In this document: positions 44,321 through 53,700 of the stretch, piece by piece
Numbering within the stretch: position 1 is the stretch's first letter
How the letters are laid out: each line of letters opens with the position of its first letter
Source of the DNA: Paenibacillus sp. FSL H7-0737
Lineage (GTDB): Bacteria > Bacillota > Bacilli > Paenibacillales > Paenibacillaceae
Direction of reading: 5' to 3'
NCBI RefSeq assembly: GCF_000758545.1
Contig: NZ_CP009279.1
Coordinates: forward strand, 1,674,001 to 1,738,000
Length of the DNA stretch: 64,000 nt
Program-made: the position numbers and the translations under genes
Notes under the pieces: generated by a model
Told to the model about the DNA's origin: nothing
The model's input: only the letters and a program-made list of their open reading frames with translations
The model's database searches: none

Positions 44321-45133
44321 CTATAATGGAAGATCCCGTCGTCTGAACAGTTCGATCCCTATGGCAAAAGCGAGAATACCGATCAACAGTAACCAACTAG
44401 AAACCTGAATAATCTCCACGTTTCCTTGAACGATTTTACCAGGCTGATAGAAGGAGAACAAGGTCATGTAACGTAATCCCTCCAGTTTATCGCTTATTTT
44501 GCCTAGCAGATCCAGAGTGAAGAATCCGAAGGTGATAGCGCCGGAAATTCCAAGCGCTTTTTTCTCATCATTACAAACCGAGGATACGAGGAAAGTGAGT
44601 CCCCCCACGGCAAAAAACAATAAAAACGCTACGCTATTCAGCTGAGCGAATCGGCCGCTATTAAATTCATATTCACTGCCGAGGAACCATGCTTTACCTA
44701 ATAATCCGGCGAGTGTGGTTACGCCCATAATCAGGAGCAATGCTGTTGTGAGTACAAGCGCCTGCGTGGTAGCTACTTTTCTCCGCGTAGTTGGTGCTAT
44801 CAGAAGATAAGCCATAGAGCCACGATCCACAAGTCGAGCCATGAGCTGCGTCGACATTTGTACACATACGATGGATAGAATCAGTACCAGAATAAGTCCA
44901 TAATATTCTCCTGAGATAAAAGCCTCAGCACTGGTAAATCCGCTGTTTAATCCAAAGGCTTTACCTACACCTTCCGGCATAGCTTTAATGAGGTCATCAA
45001 TGGCTTGTGTGCTTCCGGCGATCCCTGGATATAGCCAGATCATAAACAGAATATAGAAGGCAGAACCGAAGGCGTAATTCATAATGCCTTTGAGGTTCAC
45101 CCTCATCATTTCTTTATAGAGTGGAAGATTCAT
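44321..45133 (-). CDS. ABC-2-type exporter permease
   Basis: A 270-residue membrane protein with six predicted helices, typical of ABC-2 exporter permeases that pair with a separate ATPase in antibiotic or lipid export. It starts MNLPLYKEMMRVNLKGIMNYAFGSAFYI, with a short cytosolic amphipathic N-terminus. Its start overlaps the ATPase stop by four bases, so translation is coupled. The exported substrate is unknown. Confidence 0.9.
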   Translation of the reverse strand: MNLPLYKEMMRVNLKGIMNYAFGSAFYILFMIWLYPGIAGSTQAIDDLIKAMPEGVGKAFGLNSGFTSAEAFISGEYYGLILVLILSIVCVQMSTQLMARLVDRGSMAYLLIAPTTRRKVATTQALVLTTALLLIMGVTTLAGLLGKAWFLGSEYEFNSGRFAQLNSVAFLLFFAVGGLTFLVSSVCNDEKKALGISGAITFGFFTLDLLGKISDKLEGLRYMTLFSFYQPGKIVQGNVEIIQVSSWLLLIGILAFAIGIELFRRRDLPL

Positions 45134-46017
45134 TGCACGGCCCCCTCACGGTCATAATAGTCCATGAAAATGTCCTCTAGATTCTGCGTGAACACATCCA
45201 TACTGCGGATATTATATTTCCCGGTCTCCTGAATGAATCGATCATAATTCCCCTGAACGGCAATGCGGACCATATTCCCTTCACGTGCTTCCACCTGCAG
45301 GCCGGAGGCGGCGAATTGCTCTGCATCTTCGCGACTCGCGAAAACAACCTCAAACAGCTTCCGTTGCATCGATTGTAATTCGTGGATATTTTTTATAGTG
45401 ACAATGCGTCCTTCTTTAATGATTGCAGCTCGGTCACAGGTGCGCTCAATTTCTTGAAAGCTGTGAGAGGACATTAGAAAGGTGGTTCCGGCTGCTTTTT
45501 CCTCCAATACGAGATCTATAAATACCTTTTGCATAAGCGGGTCGAGTCCCGAGGTGGGTTCATCCAGAATAATAACTTCAGGATTGTGCATAAAGGCTGC
45601 GACAATACCGACTTTTTGCTTCATTCCCTTTGACATTTTGCGGATCGGAGTTGCGGCGTCAAATTGCAGTCGTTCAATAAGGTGGTCGCGTTTATTAGTG
45701 TTCTTCATCCCTTGCATACCAGACATGAACTTAAGGAAGGAAAGGCCCGTCATCCCGTCAAAAAAGTTGATTTCACCGGGGAGATAGCCAATATGCTTTT
45801 GGACTGTGCCTTGTGCTTTCCATACATCAAGTCCATGGATGCTCGCATTACCTTTGTCCGGCTTCATAAATCCCATGATATGTCTTATGGTCGTAGATTT
45901 ACCCGCGCCATTAGGCCCCAGAAAACCAAATACCTCACCTTTATTAACGGTAAACGTAACATCTTCGATTCCTTTGCCATTCGAAAAACGTTTGGTTAAG
46001 CCTTCAACTACAAGCAT
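45130..46017 (-). CDS. ABC exporter ATPase
   Basis: A 295-residue ATP-binding subunit. Walker A is FGPLGPNGAGKST-like (GFLGPNGAGKSTT near residue 40), the signature is the variant RKMSKGMKQKVG, and Walker B is VIILDEPTSGLDP. The last 80 residues form the C-terminal extension common in bacitracin- or drug-type exporters. ATG 46017 is chosen because GGGGGTGG lies before it; the frame is open 17 codons upstream without a ribosome site. Divergent from a TetR regulator, the probable repressor. Confidence 0.93.
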   Translation of the reverse strand: MLVVEGLTKRFSNGKGIEDVTFTVNKGEVFGFLGPNGAGKSTTIRHIMGFMKPDKGNASIHGLDVWKAQGTVQKHIGYLPGEINFFDGMTGLSFLKFMSGMQGMKNTNKRDHLIERLQFDAATPIRKMSKGMKQKVGIVAAFMHNPEVIILDEPTSGLDPLMQKVFIDLVLEEKAAGTTFLMSSHSFQEIERTCDRAAIIKEGRIVTIKNIHELQSMQRKLFEVVFASREDAEQFAASGLQVEAREGNMVRIAVQGNYDRFIQETGKYNIRSMDVFTQNLEDIFMDYYDREGAVQ

Positions 46018-46060
46018 GCCGCCACCCCCGCTGCAAAATAATGAACTATTACTAATTGGA

Positions 46061-46137
46061 TATTTCATATGTTATATTATTCCTAGTGAATAGTGAAGTC
46101 AATGGAATTATGAAATAATTGATAATAAATATTTCAT
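46061..46137. promoter_or_regulatory. Candidate TetR operator in the divergent gap
   Basis: ATGAAATA (46110-46117) and TATTTCAT (46130-46137) form a perfect inverted repeat with a 12-base spacer, and TATTTCAT occurs again at 46061-46068. The arms flank the probable start region of both divergent transcripts. Confidence 0.6.
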
Positions 46138-46183
46138 TAAATTTAAATAAGCGCACTATATAATGAAGTTAAGGGTGGATAGC

Positions 46184-46783
46184 ATGAATGGATTTGAGAA
46201 AAGAGCCGCTCAAATAAAACTCAAAATTATGAAGACTACGATGGAGATGCTCAAGAGCAGTGAGCCCAAACGTCTCCGGATCGCAGACATTGCGAAAGAG
46301 GCAGGCGTCTCACAGGTGACGATTTATAATTATTTTGGCAGCAAGGAAGCACTGCTTGGTGAGGCCTTTAAGGATTTTATAGAGAAGGCCATTCGCGAAT
46401 TTGAAGATTACATTCATGGAGAGCATTCTCTAAAAGAGATTATTGAATATATTATGACGATGGAGAGAGAAACCTACAGTTCATTGTCTCCTACGACTGT
46501 GAAGGAGCTTATGATTGAGGACCAGGAAATGTTTCATTATATTGAAGAACGTTACACAAATGACGTTTTACCATTGATGGTCAAGATGGTGGAGGATGGC
46601 AAAGCACGAGGAGAAATTTCAAATAAAGTGTCCACCAAAGGGATACTTTCATTTATAGGAATGTATATGCGAAGTTCGGGAGAAATGCTAGATGAAGCCA
46701 GCAAACAAGAAGAGATAGATGCCTTCCTGGAGGAAGCCATCCATCTCTTCTTCTATGGCATTTGCGGGCGTGAGCAGGAGTAG
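46184..46783 (+). CDS. TetR-family transcriptional regulator
   Basis: A 199-residue TetR-type repressor. The helix-turn-helix (about residues 25-55) reads RIADIAKEAGVSQVTIYNYF, and the rest is an all-helical ligand domain. ATG 46184 behind AAGGGTGG is preferred to a start seven codons earlier. It is divergent from the ABC exporter genes and likely represses them, being released by the exported compound or a related signal (inference). Confidence 0.9.
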   Translation: MNGFEKRAAQIKLKIMKTTMEMLKSSEPKRLRIADIAKEAGVSQVTIYNYFGSKEALLGEAFKDFIEKAIREFEDYIHGEHSLKEIIEYIMTMERETYSSLSPTTVKELMIEDQEMFHYIEERYTNDVLPLMVKMVEDGKARGEISNKVSTKGILSFIGMYMRSSGEMLDEASKQEEIDAFLEEAIHLFFYGICGREQE

Positions 46784-46813
46784 CGTGAGCTTTGTTGTAT
46801 TAATAGTTGAAAA

Positions 46814-47598
46814 ATGATCGTAGATTACGCTAACAGTGATTTATCAAAAGATTTTGTTCAAATGCGAATAAATAAAATAGTAGATCCATTGTATACTAAC
46901 CAAGATACTAAGGAGTTTGCCATTTTTAATGGAAAAGCTTCGGGCACTATTGAAGAAGGAACAACTGACGATTTGAAAGCATTTACTTCTAATGACTTCT
47001 CGGCAGGTTTCTATGTGAATGCAGAGCAGCGGATAAAGGATGCCCGAGGAGCAGCGAAATACATAGGGGGTTATTTAGCGCGACCGGCGATTGCAGAGTA
47101 CCGGGTGGTCAGCTACGACCACCACAAGGTGCATTACTGGTACGAAGATCACCGAACGGGGAAACGGGTGGATGTGGTGTCGCCGGTGATGAAGTTTATC
47201 TACGATCTCGTGCAGCACATTCCACCGAAGCATTTTCGGATGGTGGGTCGCTATAGTCTATACAGCCGGGGGAAAAACAAAGAGTCACAGAAGGTGATTA
47301 ATCTGTGGTGGTACATGATCCATAAACAAATCGAGATGACCTTTCCTGTGAAAGAACGAAAGAAGAAGAACTACCGTCAGCGGATGCTGGAGAGCTATGG
47401 GCGAGACCCGATGCTCTGTCCATGCTGCAATCACCGGATGTTGAGCCGTGGGAGGAAGAACCAGAGGTATGGATCGATTATGTTTGCGTAGAATGTGGGA
47501 CGGTAGATCCTGTCCCTGAATTTATAGTGGGAGAGTGTGCCTACGACCTGGAGTCTGGAGAATCCCCAGAGTTTGTCTCTGTAACGGAACCTTGGTGA
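46814..47598 (+). pseudogene. IS91-type transposase remnant fused to an unrelated N-terminal fragment
   Basis: From about 46990 the frame encodes the C-terminal part of an IS91-family (Y2) transposase: RGAAKYIGGYLARPAIAEYR, PPKHFRMVGRYSLYS and a CPCC zinc-binding tail. Residues 1-58 before it are unrelated and not recognised, so the element's 5' part is lost and the frame reads in from other DNA. After a frameshift near 47440 the coding tail continues as WIDYVCVECGTVDPVPEF to TGA at about 47598. The N-terminal catalytic region is absent, so it cannot be active. Confidence 0.75.
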
Positions 47599-47648
47599 AT
47601 AACTTTCTAGCCAGCGGACAAATAACCGCTGGCTAAAAAGTTATTCAC
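47595..47648. mobile_element. Terminal hairpin of the IS91-type element
   Basis: GTGAATAACTT...AGCCAGCGG (47595-47616) and its complement CCGCTGGCT...AAGTTATTCAC (47627-47648) form a long hairpin directly behind the transposase remnant. IS91-type elements end in such structures, used in rolling-circle transfer. It marks the right boundary of the remnant. Confidence 0.65.
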
Positions 47649-47787
47649 CCGTTAGGGTGATTTTGTTCGTATATGTAATTAATCTCACTGCGTTTGTAGT
47701 CCCTAATCTAACTGCATATTAAAAAATAGTGTCACAAAATAGCATTACGAGATTGTTATATAGGTAAACAAGAAAGGAGGTGAGCTC

Positions 47788-48381
47788 TTGCAGCCAACCA
47801 TCCCCGGGGAAGAGGAAGGAAAATGGAATGCTATTGAAGCGGTTGTAGAACAGGTCAGAGCAGGAGACAAAGAGGCATACAGTGCGATCATCATCCAGTT
47901 TGAACGGCAAATGTATACCTACTGCTATTATATCCTGAAAAATCATGCGGAGACGGAAGATGCCGTACAGGAGATCTTTATTCGCGCCTATCAAAATCTT
48001 CACCAGTACAGCAGGCAAGTATCCTTCTCAGCCTGGCTGTATAAGATGGCATACCATCATCTAATCAATTTGAAGAAGAGACAGAGCCGCTGGCTTAAGC
48101 TGATCGATCATTATAAAGAGCAGCAGCCTGTGCTGCAAATCTCCCGTCATGAGTCAGAGGTTTATGAGCTTTTGACTTTTCTCACAACTGAAGAGCGTCA
48201 TATTTTACTCCTTAAGGCAGTAGAGCAGTACACCTTTGAGGAAATAGGCGAAATCATGGGCCTCAAGTCCGCAACCATACGGAAAAAATATGAACGATTG
48301 CGCCGCAAACTGATGGAATGTAAAAGCCGAAAAGGAGAGATAGCACATGGGACATTCGCCGGAACAAACGGAATTCGCTGA
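47788..48381 (+). CDS. ECF-type RNA polymerase sigma factor
   Basis: A 197-residue extracytoplasmic-function sigma factor. Region 2 lies at about 25-95 (YCYYILKNHAETEDAVQEIF), and region 4 at about 125-180 with the helix-turn-helix EEIGEIMGLKSATIRKKYERL. Translation starts at TTG 47788, set by a perfect AAAGGAGGTGA at 47773-47783. Its end overlaps the next gene by 35 bases; that gene encodes a DUF4179 membrane protein, the usual anti-sigma partner. The inducing signal is unknown. Confidence 0.93.
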   Translation: MQPTIPGEEEGKWNAIEAVVEQVRAGDKEAYSAIIIQFERQMYTYCYYILKNHAETEDAVQEIFIRAYQNLHQYSRQVSFSAWLYKMAYHHLINLKKRQSRWLKLIDHYKEQQPVLQISRHESEVYELLTFLTTEERHILLLKAVEQYTFEEIGEIMGLKSATIRKKYERLRRKLMECKSRKGEIAHGTFAGTNGIR

Positions 48382-49486
48382 AATGAATGCCATCGAACAA
48401 ATGATTCGTGAATCGTCTTTACCAAAGAAAAGTATGAGTTATCAAATTATGAATACGATTGGAGCGAGTGAATTGAAAAGAACATCATCCGAACCTAATT
48501 TAATGAAAAGAACAGCAGTAGTGGCCGCAGCAGCAGCCATCCTAGGTGCAGGTGTGGTGGGTACGGGATTTGTATCACCGGCAATGGCTTCAACGTTAAA
48601 GCAAATTCCTATTGTTGGAATTCTCTTTGAGGGAACCAGCAACGAAGCTTTGGATACTGCCATTAAACAAGGAATCGTAACAGAACCTAACCTGAGTGTA
48701 ACCCATGAAGGAATCACGCTGAAGGTAGCTAATTTACTTTATGATGGAACCCGGTTGTCCTTCGTTTTGGAACGTGAAGGCGTAGATTTGCCGAATACAG
48801 GCTCTCCATACCTTTTTGAAAAAGATGTTGAGGAAAAGGATCAGCTTAAAGGTTATATTAAAATGCCAACGATCCTCGCTAACGGACAAGCCATTGAATA
48901 TGGCGGAGGCAGCTTTGGCGACTCGCCTAGGCAGAAGAATGCTTATGTAGTTGAAGTGACTAAGGGTCTAAATTTGCCTGACCAATTCGAGCTGACCATT
49001 CAGGCGAATGTCACACAGGTGAAAGAAGCTTTTGAATTCAAGATTCCTGTGAACGTGGAGAATAAATCGATTGTTGTGAAACCAGAGGCCTCCAAATCTG
49101 ACGGACAGTTCAGTTATACCGTTAAGCAACTGGATATTTCGCCGGTGTCCACCCGTTTCGTTCTGGATAGTAAGGGCCAAGTACCACAATCTCCGGGGCA
49201 AACCGGTGATTACAGCGCCAGTATGGTCTATTACGAGCTTGTAGACGACCAAGGAAATGTCGTGAATCCGAGCAGATTCGAGTATTTCAACAGCGAACCC
49301 AAGACTGAATATCAGATTGATCAACTGTTTTCTCCTTTTGCTGGCACACCTAAAACGATTACAATCAAGCCATTTACTCTTACTGTGAACAACAAGGATT
49401 GGAGCGTTGTCGGCCAAGGAAAGAACAGTGTGGGTGAGAAAACATATCTGAAAGATCTGGAATTGACCATTCCTGTTAAGCCTTAA
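48347..49486 (+). CDS. DUF4179/DUF5643 membrane anti-sigma factor
   Basis: A 379-residue single-span protein. About 50 cytosolic residues, which would hold the sigma factor, precede a membrane helix at 54-77 (TAVVAAAAAILGAGVVGTGF); the rest is extracellular, with a DUF4179 segment and a DUF5643-type C-terminal domain. AAAAGGAGAGA precedes the ATG inside the sigma gene. It should keep the sigma factor inactive until an extracellular signal changes the ectodomain (family knowledge and inference). Confidence 0.88.
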   Translation: MGHSPEQTEFAEMNAIEQMIRESSLPKKSMSYQIMNTIGASELKRTSSEPNLMKRTAVVAAAAAILGAGVVGTGFVSPAMASTLKQIPIVGILFEGTSNEALDTAIKQGIVTEPNLSVTHEGITLKVANLLYDGTRLSFVLEREGVDLPNTGSPYLFEKDVEEKDQLKGYIKMPTILANGQAIEYGGGSFGDSPRQKNAYVVEVTKGLNLPDQFELTIQANVTQVKEAFEFKIPVNVENKSIVVKPEASKSDGQFSYTVKQLDISPVSTRFVLDSKGQVPQSPGQTGDYSASMVYYELVDDQGNVVNPSRFEYFNSEPKTEYQIDQLFSPFAGTPKTITIKPFTLTVNNKDWSVVGQGKNSVGEKTYLKDLELTIPVKP

Positions 49487-49495
49487 TCCATTAGA

Positions 49496-49556
49496 GAAGG
49501 GGACAGTCCCGCAGGTCATCAATAATGACCTGGGGATAGCTCCCTTTTTCTTTTCA
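49496..49556 (+). terminator. Hairpin region between anti-sigma gene and its paralogue
   Basis: CAGGTCAT and ATGACCTG (about 49518-49538) form a perfect stem, and outer GGG/CCC blocks extend it. A CCCTTTTTC run follows at 49543-49552. A partial terminator is likely. Confidence 0.65.
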
Positions 49557-49582
49557 TAAAAAATAGGACAGGAGCTAATCCA

Positions 49583-50476
49583 TTGAATTCTATGAAACCT
49601 GAATTGAGAAAAAAATTCGCTGGAGCAGCATTGGCAGTAACGTTGGTAATGGCAGTCACAGGCAGCGGGTTCCCTTCAACCGTTAGTGCCGAGACCTCCG
49701 GGCAATCTGCCAGTTCCAATCTAGCGATTACCCACGAGGGCGTAACGCTCAGTATATCCAAAGTAATGTTTGACGGGAACCGTCTTGACATGGCATTCCG
49801 GCAGGAGGGAGGCACTGTGGGTAAGGGGATCATTATTGATATCGCGCAGATCCCGGTTTTGTCTGTTAATGGGAAAAGGATGTTATATCTTCCCTATGTG
49901 ACGTCTATGCCGGAAGATGAAAGGGCAGCTTTGCTCTCTTTCAACATCCCCAAAGATGGCAAACCGCAGCTCGCGGATGAATTCAAAATGACGATAGAGG
50001 TGTACACCAAGAGCGTCAAGGAGCCATTTACCTTTACCGTCCCGGTGAAAAAGCTGAATAGTCTTGCAACCTTGCAGCCGGGTACAACTCAAAAAAGCGG
50101 GGATTTTAGCTATACCGTGGACTATTTCCAGATGACGCCGTTAATGATGGAACTCAAGCTGCACAGCAGCGGGAAAGTTCCTGGAGCAGCCAAATCCAAA
50201 GGGCGTTCAAGCAAGATGTTGTATGACATTGCCGATGAGAAAGGAAATCTAATTCAGGCAACCGTCAGCGACATCGACATCAAGCGACCGATCACAGCTA
50301 ACATTAAAGAAGACCTGTTCTATGCAGCCTCCTTCAAAGCAGTGCCGAAAACCATCACAATTAGGCCATTTACGTACACCATAGACGCTAAAGGAGACAT
50401 CCTGAAAGACTCAGGAAAAAAATGGATCAAGACCTATTACAAGGACTTGGAAATGAAGATTGCAGTTGCTAAATAA
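49583..50476 (+). CDS. Secreted paralogue of the anti-sigma ectodomain (DUF5643-type)
   Basis: A 297-residue exported protein with a signal peptide (residues 1-36, ending STVSAE). Its body follows the extracellular part of the preceding anti-sigma factor: NLAITHEGVTLSISKVMFDGNRLDMAF corresponds block by block to NLSVTHEGITLKVANLLYDGTRLSF, and both end in KTITIRPF-type and TYYKDLEM-type segments. It lacks the sigma-binding domain. Start is TTG 49583, set by AGGAG eight bases upstream; ATG 49592 is less well placed. It may modulate the signal as a soluble competitor or ligand carrier (speculative). Confidence 0.8.
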   Translation: MNSMKPELRKKFAGAALAVTLVMAVTGSGFPSTVSAETSGQSASSNLAITHEGVTLSISKVMFDGNRLDMAFRQEGGTVGKGIIIDIAQIPVLSVNGKRMLYLPYVTSMPEDERAALLSFNIPKDGKPQLADEFKMTIEVYTKSVKEPFTFTVPVKKLNSLATLQPGTTQKSGDFSYTVDYFQMTPLMMELKLHSSGKVPGAAKSKGRSSKMLYDIADEKGNLIQATVSDIDIKRPITANIKEDLFYAASFKAVPKTITIRPFTYTIDAKGDILKDSGKKWIKTYYKDLEMKIAVAK

Positions 50477-50491
50477 CAATCTTACAGGTGA

Positions 50492-50529
50492 GGGGAATTC
50501 ACGCTGATACCAGCGCGGGTTCCTTTTTT
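50492..50529 (+). terminator. Terminator after the anti-sigma paralogue
   Basis: GGAA/TTCC and CGCTG/CAGCG form a stem around ATAC, followed by TTTTTT at 50524-50529. Confidence 0.8.
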
Positions 50530-50582
50530 ATGCTTGAGGGATTCCAATATAGGTCAATCTCTGGGTGGTCGGCGAACTCTGG

Positions 50583-51060
50583 GCTGCTCGCTGCAGTGCT
50601 CACCCGTGGCCATTCCTGCCTGCAGGAGTGCCTGCAGTTATTTTCGGGCTCCCTGGCTCAGTGCTGGCTCGCGGATCCGCCGCAGATGCTGCTGCTGCAA
50701 GTTGCAGCACAACCAGGTGATCGGGTTTTTGATCCGCAGCATCCGGCGCTCTTCCGGAGGCGGATGCACCAGGACCGGCGAACGCCTGGCAGCTCACTAC
50801 AGTGCCCACCGGTGGCCATACCCGCCGTCTGCAGGAGTGCCTGCCGCAGTTCCCGGACTACCCGGCACGGTGCCGGCTCAGCGATCGGTAGCAGCCGGCG
50901 GCTTCCGGATGTGGATACCGCGAACGGGCATACGTCAGGCTGCTCGCTGCAGTGATCACCGGTGGCCATACCTGCCGTCTGCAGGAGTGCTTGCAGGTAT
51001 TCCCTGGCTACCCCGGCGCTGGCCGGTTCGCGGATCCACCGCAGCTGCTGCTGCCAATAC
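50583..51060. repeat. GC-rich block of three diverged repeat units
   Basis: A CTCGCTGCAGTG start followed by GTGGCCATNCCTGCC and GCAGGAGTGC recurs at 50587, 50793 and 50943 (periods 206 and 150). Copies one and three also share GCGGATCC and CGCAGNTGCTGCTGC at their ends. The block is far richer in G and C than its surroundings. Both strands show open stretches of Cys/Arg/Ala-rich composition, but none looks like a real protein. The following 51061-51444 is AT-rich with no gene seen. Confidence 0.7.
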
Positions 51061-51444
51061 ATTCCTGGTGAATGGCAAGCTGAAGCGCAATCCAACGACC
51101 GGCTTATCGATCGGCAGCCGTAAAAGCATGCTTTTGTGGACACTTTAAAAACGTCTGTTATTATGTTCCAAAATGTGGTCGGGAGCTGGGCATCGAGGAA
51201 CGGTTTATTTTTGTGGACAAGCTAACCAGAATCATTAATTTATTAATATATATCTGCTATACATTAGCGCTAATACTATTATCTATTTTGATCCAATCAT
51301 AGTCATTGTTTGGCCATCTCATTTTGATTTGATTCAAATCTTTATCGATCTTCCTACGATCATTATATTCTCAATAGGATCGAGCATAGTTAAGTAATAG
51401 AACTATGATCCTCAATTGACTTAGCCACCACTTCATGAATTTCA

Positions 51445-52941
51445 TCATGGAAAGAGCGGATTCCCTGTCATCCCTACCCACAGCTCGGATTGTTCAAGAT
51501 GGGCTGCAAGCTGAAGCAGTAAATCTTCCCGGCCTTTAGCAGCCATTACCTGTACCCCCAACGGTAGACCCTCTTGCGACATATGGACGGGAACGCTCAT
51601 AGCTGGCTGACCCGTCAAATTGGCGAGCTGGGTGAACGGTGTGTAGGTTAGGCTTGGTTTAAACATAGCGTAAATCATTCGCTCTTGTTCCTCTTTCGGC
51701 AATTCATGTACATGCAGAAGTTTTTCGATTTCAGCAGAGCTATGCGTTAACTCGCCAATCTTAGGGGCTGAATCCGCATTTGTTGGTGTGATATACAGAT
51801 CGTAGCGGTTAAGCAGACCTGCCATTTGTGCGGCTGCAATATCCCATTCATCCAGACTATGCACAAATTCTGCCGCAGAGACTTTTCTTCCGGCTTCCCC
51901 AAGGACCCAAGTAACGATATCGACTTCACTGGAAGTAATGGAACGTCCCATCATTTTTTCCAGCGATACGAACATCGCTGCCACTTCGCCAGTATTCATC
52001 GTATAGTAATTCTCCATCAGCCTAACACCATTTACTGGACTTAGCTTTTCTTCAACTTCATACCCCTCAGCTTCGAGCCATTTTACAGTTTTGAGCACAG
52101 CAATGACTGCTTCATTCGTTACAGGAGTGCCTACTGGAGAAGCTGTTGTGAACGCTATGCGCAGTTTTCGCTGTGCTGGCTTGAATAGATCGTCTAAATA
52201 GACGCCCGGATATAGAGGTGTTTGAAAAGCAGCCTCTGGCTGCACAACCTGTAGTAGATCCAGCATGGCAGCACTATCGCGTACGGACCTTGTCAATGCA
52301 AAGTCAATAGAAGCGCCTTGCCATTGACGACCGACACCTGGTCCTACTGGAGTACGTCCACGGGTGGGCTTCAGTCCGAACAAGCCGGTGAACGAGGCAG
52401 GGATACGGATCGAGCCGCCACCATCACTAGCACCCGCTGCCGGAACAATACCAGAAGCTACAGCTGCAGCTGCACCACCACTTGAACCGCCGGGGGAATA
52501 TTCGGGATTCCACGGATTACGTGCCGGGCCATGAAGGACGTTCTCGGTAATGTTTTTGAGGCCGAATTCTGGTGTATTCGTATGTCCAAGCGGAATAAAT
52601 CCGCCGTTTCTGATTCGTGCTACGTAGTTCGAGTCACGTCTGGCAATATTGTCTTTCATAAGCAAGGCACCCGAAGTAAGAGGTTCTCCAGCGATAGCTT
52701 GGGAGATATCCTTGAGCAGAAAAGGAACGCCGGCAAACGGGCGAGTGCTATCATGAACAGGCATATCGTCAGCTTCCTTAAGAGCAGCTTCTCTACGAGT
52801 GCGCACGACTGCATTAAGAACTGGATTGACTTCATCGAGCCGAGCGAAAGCGGCTTCGACAAGCTCACGAGGGGAGACTTCACGTGCTTTGACAAGCGAA
52901 GCAAGCCCTAGAGCGTCATATGTAGAATAAGAAAAGGACAT
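51445..52941 (-). CDS. Amidase signature-family enzyme
   Basis: A 498-residue amidase of the GatA-like signature family. The catalytic Lys lies in VPFLLKDIS near residue 78, and the two serines of the Ser-cisSer-Lys triad lie in [16 protein letters not shown] and [14 protein letters not shown] near 155-180. It should hydrolyse a carboxamide; it is not in a gatCAB setting, so a role in tRNA amidation is unlikely. ATG 52941 is chosen for the GAAAGAGG site; the frame opens 18 codons earlier. Cytosolic. It diverges from a MarR regulator. Confidence 0.9.
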   Translation of the reverse strand: MSFSYSTYDALGLASLVKAREVSPRELVEAAFARLDEVNPVLNAVVRTRREAALKEADDMPVHDSTRPFAGVPFLLKDISQAIAGEPLTSGALLMKDNIARRDSNYVARIRNGGFIPLGHTNTPEFGLKNITENVLHGPARNPWNPEYSPGGSSGGAAAAVASGIVPAAGASDGGGSIRIPASFTGLFGLKPTRGRTPVGPGVGRQWQGASIDFALTRSVRDSAAMLDLLQVVQPEAAFQTPLYPGVYLDDLFKPAQRKLRIAFTTASPVGTPVTNEAVIAVLKTVKWLEAEGYEVEEKLSPVNGVRLMENYYTMNTGEVAAMFVSLEKMMGRSITSSEVDIVTWVLGEAGRKVSAAEFVHSLDEWDIAAAQMAGLLNRYDLYITPTNADSAPKIGELTHSSAEIEKLLHVHELPKEEQERMIYAMFKPSLTYTPFTQLANLTGQPAMSVPVHMSQEGLPLGVQVMAAKGREDLLLQLAAHLEQSELWVGMTGNPLFP

Positions 52942-53157
52942 GATAGATAACCTCTTTCGAATAGGCGTGAATTGCCTGTATTTTATATATAACAATGTAT
53001 CATTTATCGTCAGTAAAGGACGACCAAGCCCTTTCTTCTGATCCCATTATACATCTCGATAGTAATGATTTGAAAATGGATATCTGACATCTATCAATTC
53101 TTTTTTATGCCCGATTAGGCTATACTTAGTGTTAAATGGATCTTATGGGGTGTACTG

Positions 53158-53625
53158 ATGAACGAAGATAAATATCAGAATGTTGATGGACTAATGGAAG
53201 CTTTCCAGCAATTTGCCAGGATGAATTGGCGTAAAACTACAGTCTGGGGATTGAAGCCAAGTGAGGTTCGGATGTTGGTTTCTTTAAAGCTCGGCAAGGA
53301 ACGGGAAGGGAAGAAGGGCCAGACCGTATCAGATATCAGCAAGTTTCTTAAAGTCACTTCTCCTACGGTTACACAGATGGTCAATAGTCTGATTGCACAG
53401 GGATATGTAGTGCGTTCTGCCGATGCCCAGGATCGCCGAATCAGTGAGATCACGCTTACGGAAAAAGGAGAGCATTTGGCCGAAATGGCCGTGACGAAAT
53501 CCCGAAATACCTTTAAAGGCATGATTGATTATATGGGTAGAGAAAAGACAGATTCGTTAATGGAGCTGTTAAACGAAGTCTACGATTATTTCGAAGAATT
53601 GAACGATCAACCAACCGAATCCTAA
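53158..53625 (+). CDS. MarR-family transcriptional regulator
   Basis: A 155-residue MarR-type regulator. The winged helix reads VSDISKFLKVTSPTVTQMVN with a DRR-containing wing (ADAQDRRISEITLTEKG). It is divergent from the amidase and convergent with the multidrug transporter. It is related to the second MarR gene at 55.55 kb (both have PTVTQMVNSL- or PTATQMVNSL-type recognition helices), suggesting duplication around the transporter. Confidence 0.9.
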   Translation: MNEDKYQNVDGLMEAFQQFARMNWRKTTVWGLKPSEVRMLVSLKLGKEREGKKGQTVSDISKFLKVTSPTVTQMVNSLIAQGYVVRSADAQDRRISEITLTEKGEHLAEMAVTKSRNTFKGMIDYMGREKTDSLMELLNEVYDYFEELNDQPTES

Positions 53626-53637
53626 TCTCCTTCACAT

Positions 53638-53684
53638 AAAAAAGAGATGCCGCACAGCCAAAGCTGTTTACGGACATCTCTAAT
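53638..53684. terminator. Bidirectional terminator between MarR and transporter genes
   Basis: AGAGATG near 53643 and CATCTCT near 53676, plus inner CAGC/GCTG pairs, form a hairpin flanked by A and T runs between convergent genes. Confidence 0.8.
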
Positions 53685-53700
53685 GTATATTTATTTGTGA

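Noticed and set aside
50534-51148. A 204-residue Cys/Arg-rich protein on the plus strand or a 161-residue one on the minus strand
   Set aside because: The frames coincide with the GC-rich repeat, composition is not protein-like, and no ribosome site precedes either.
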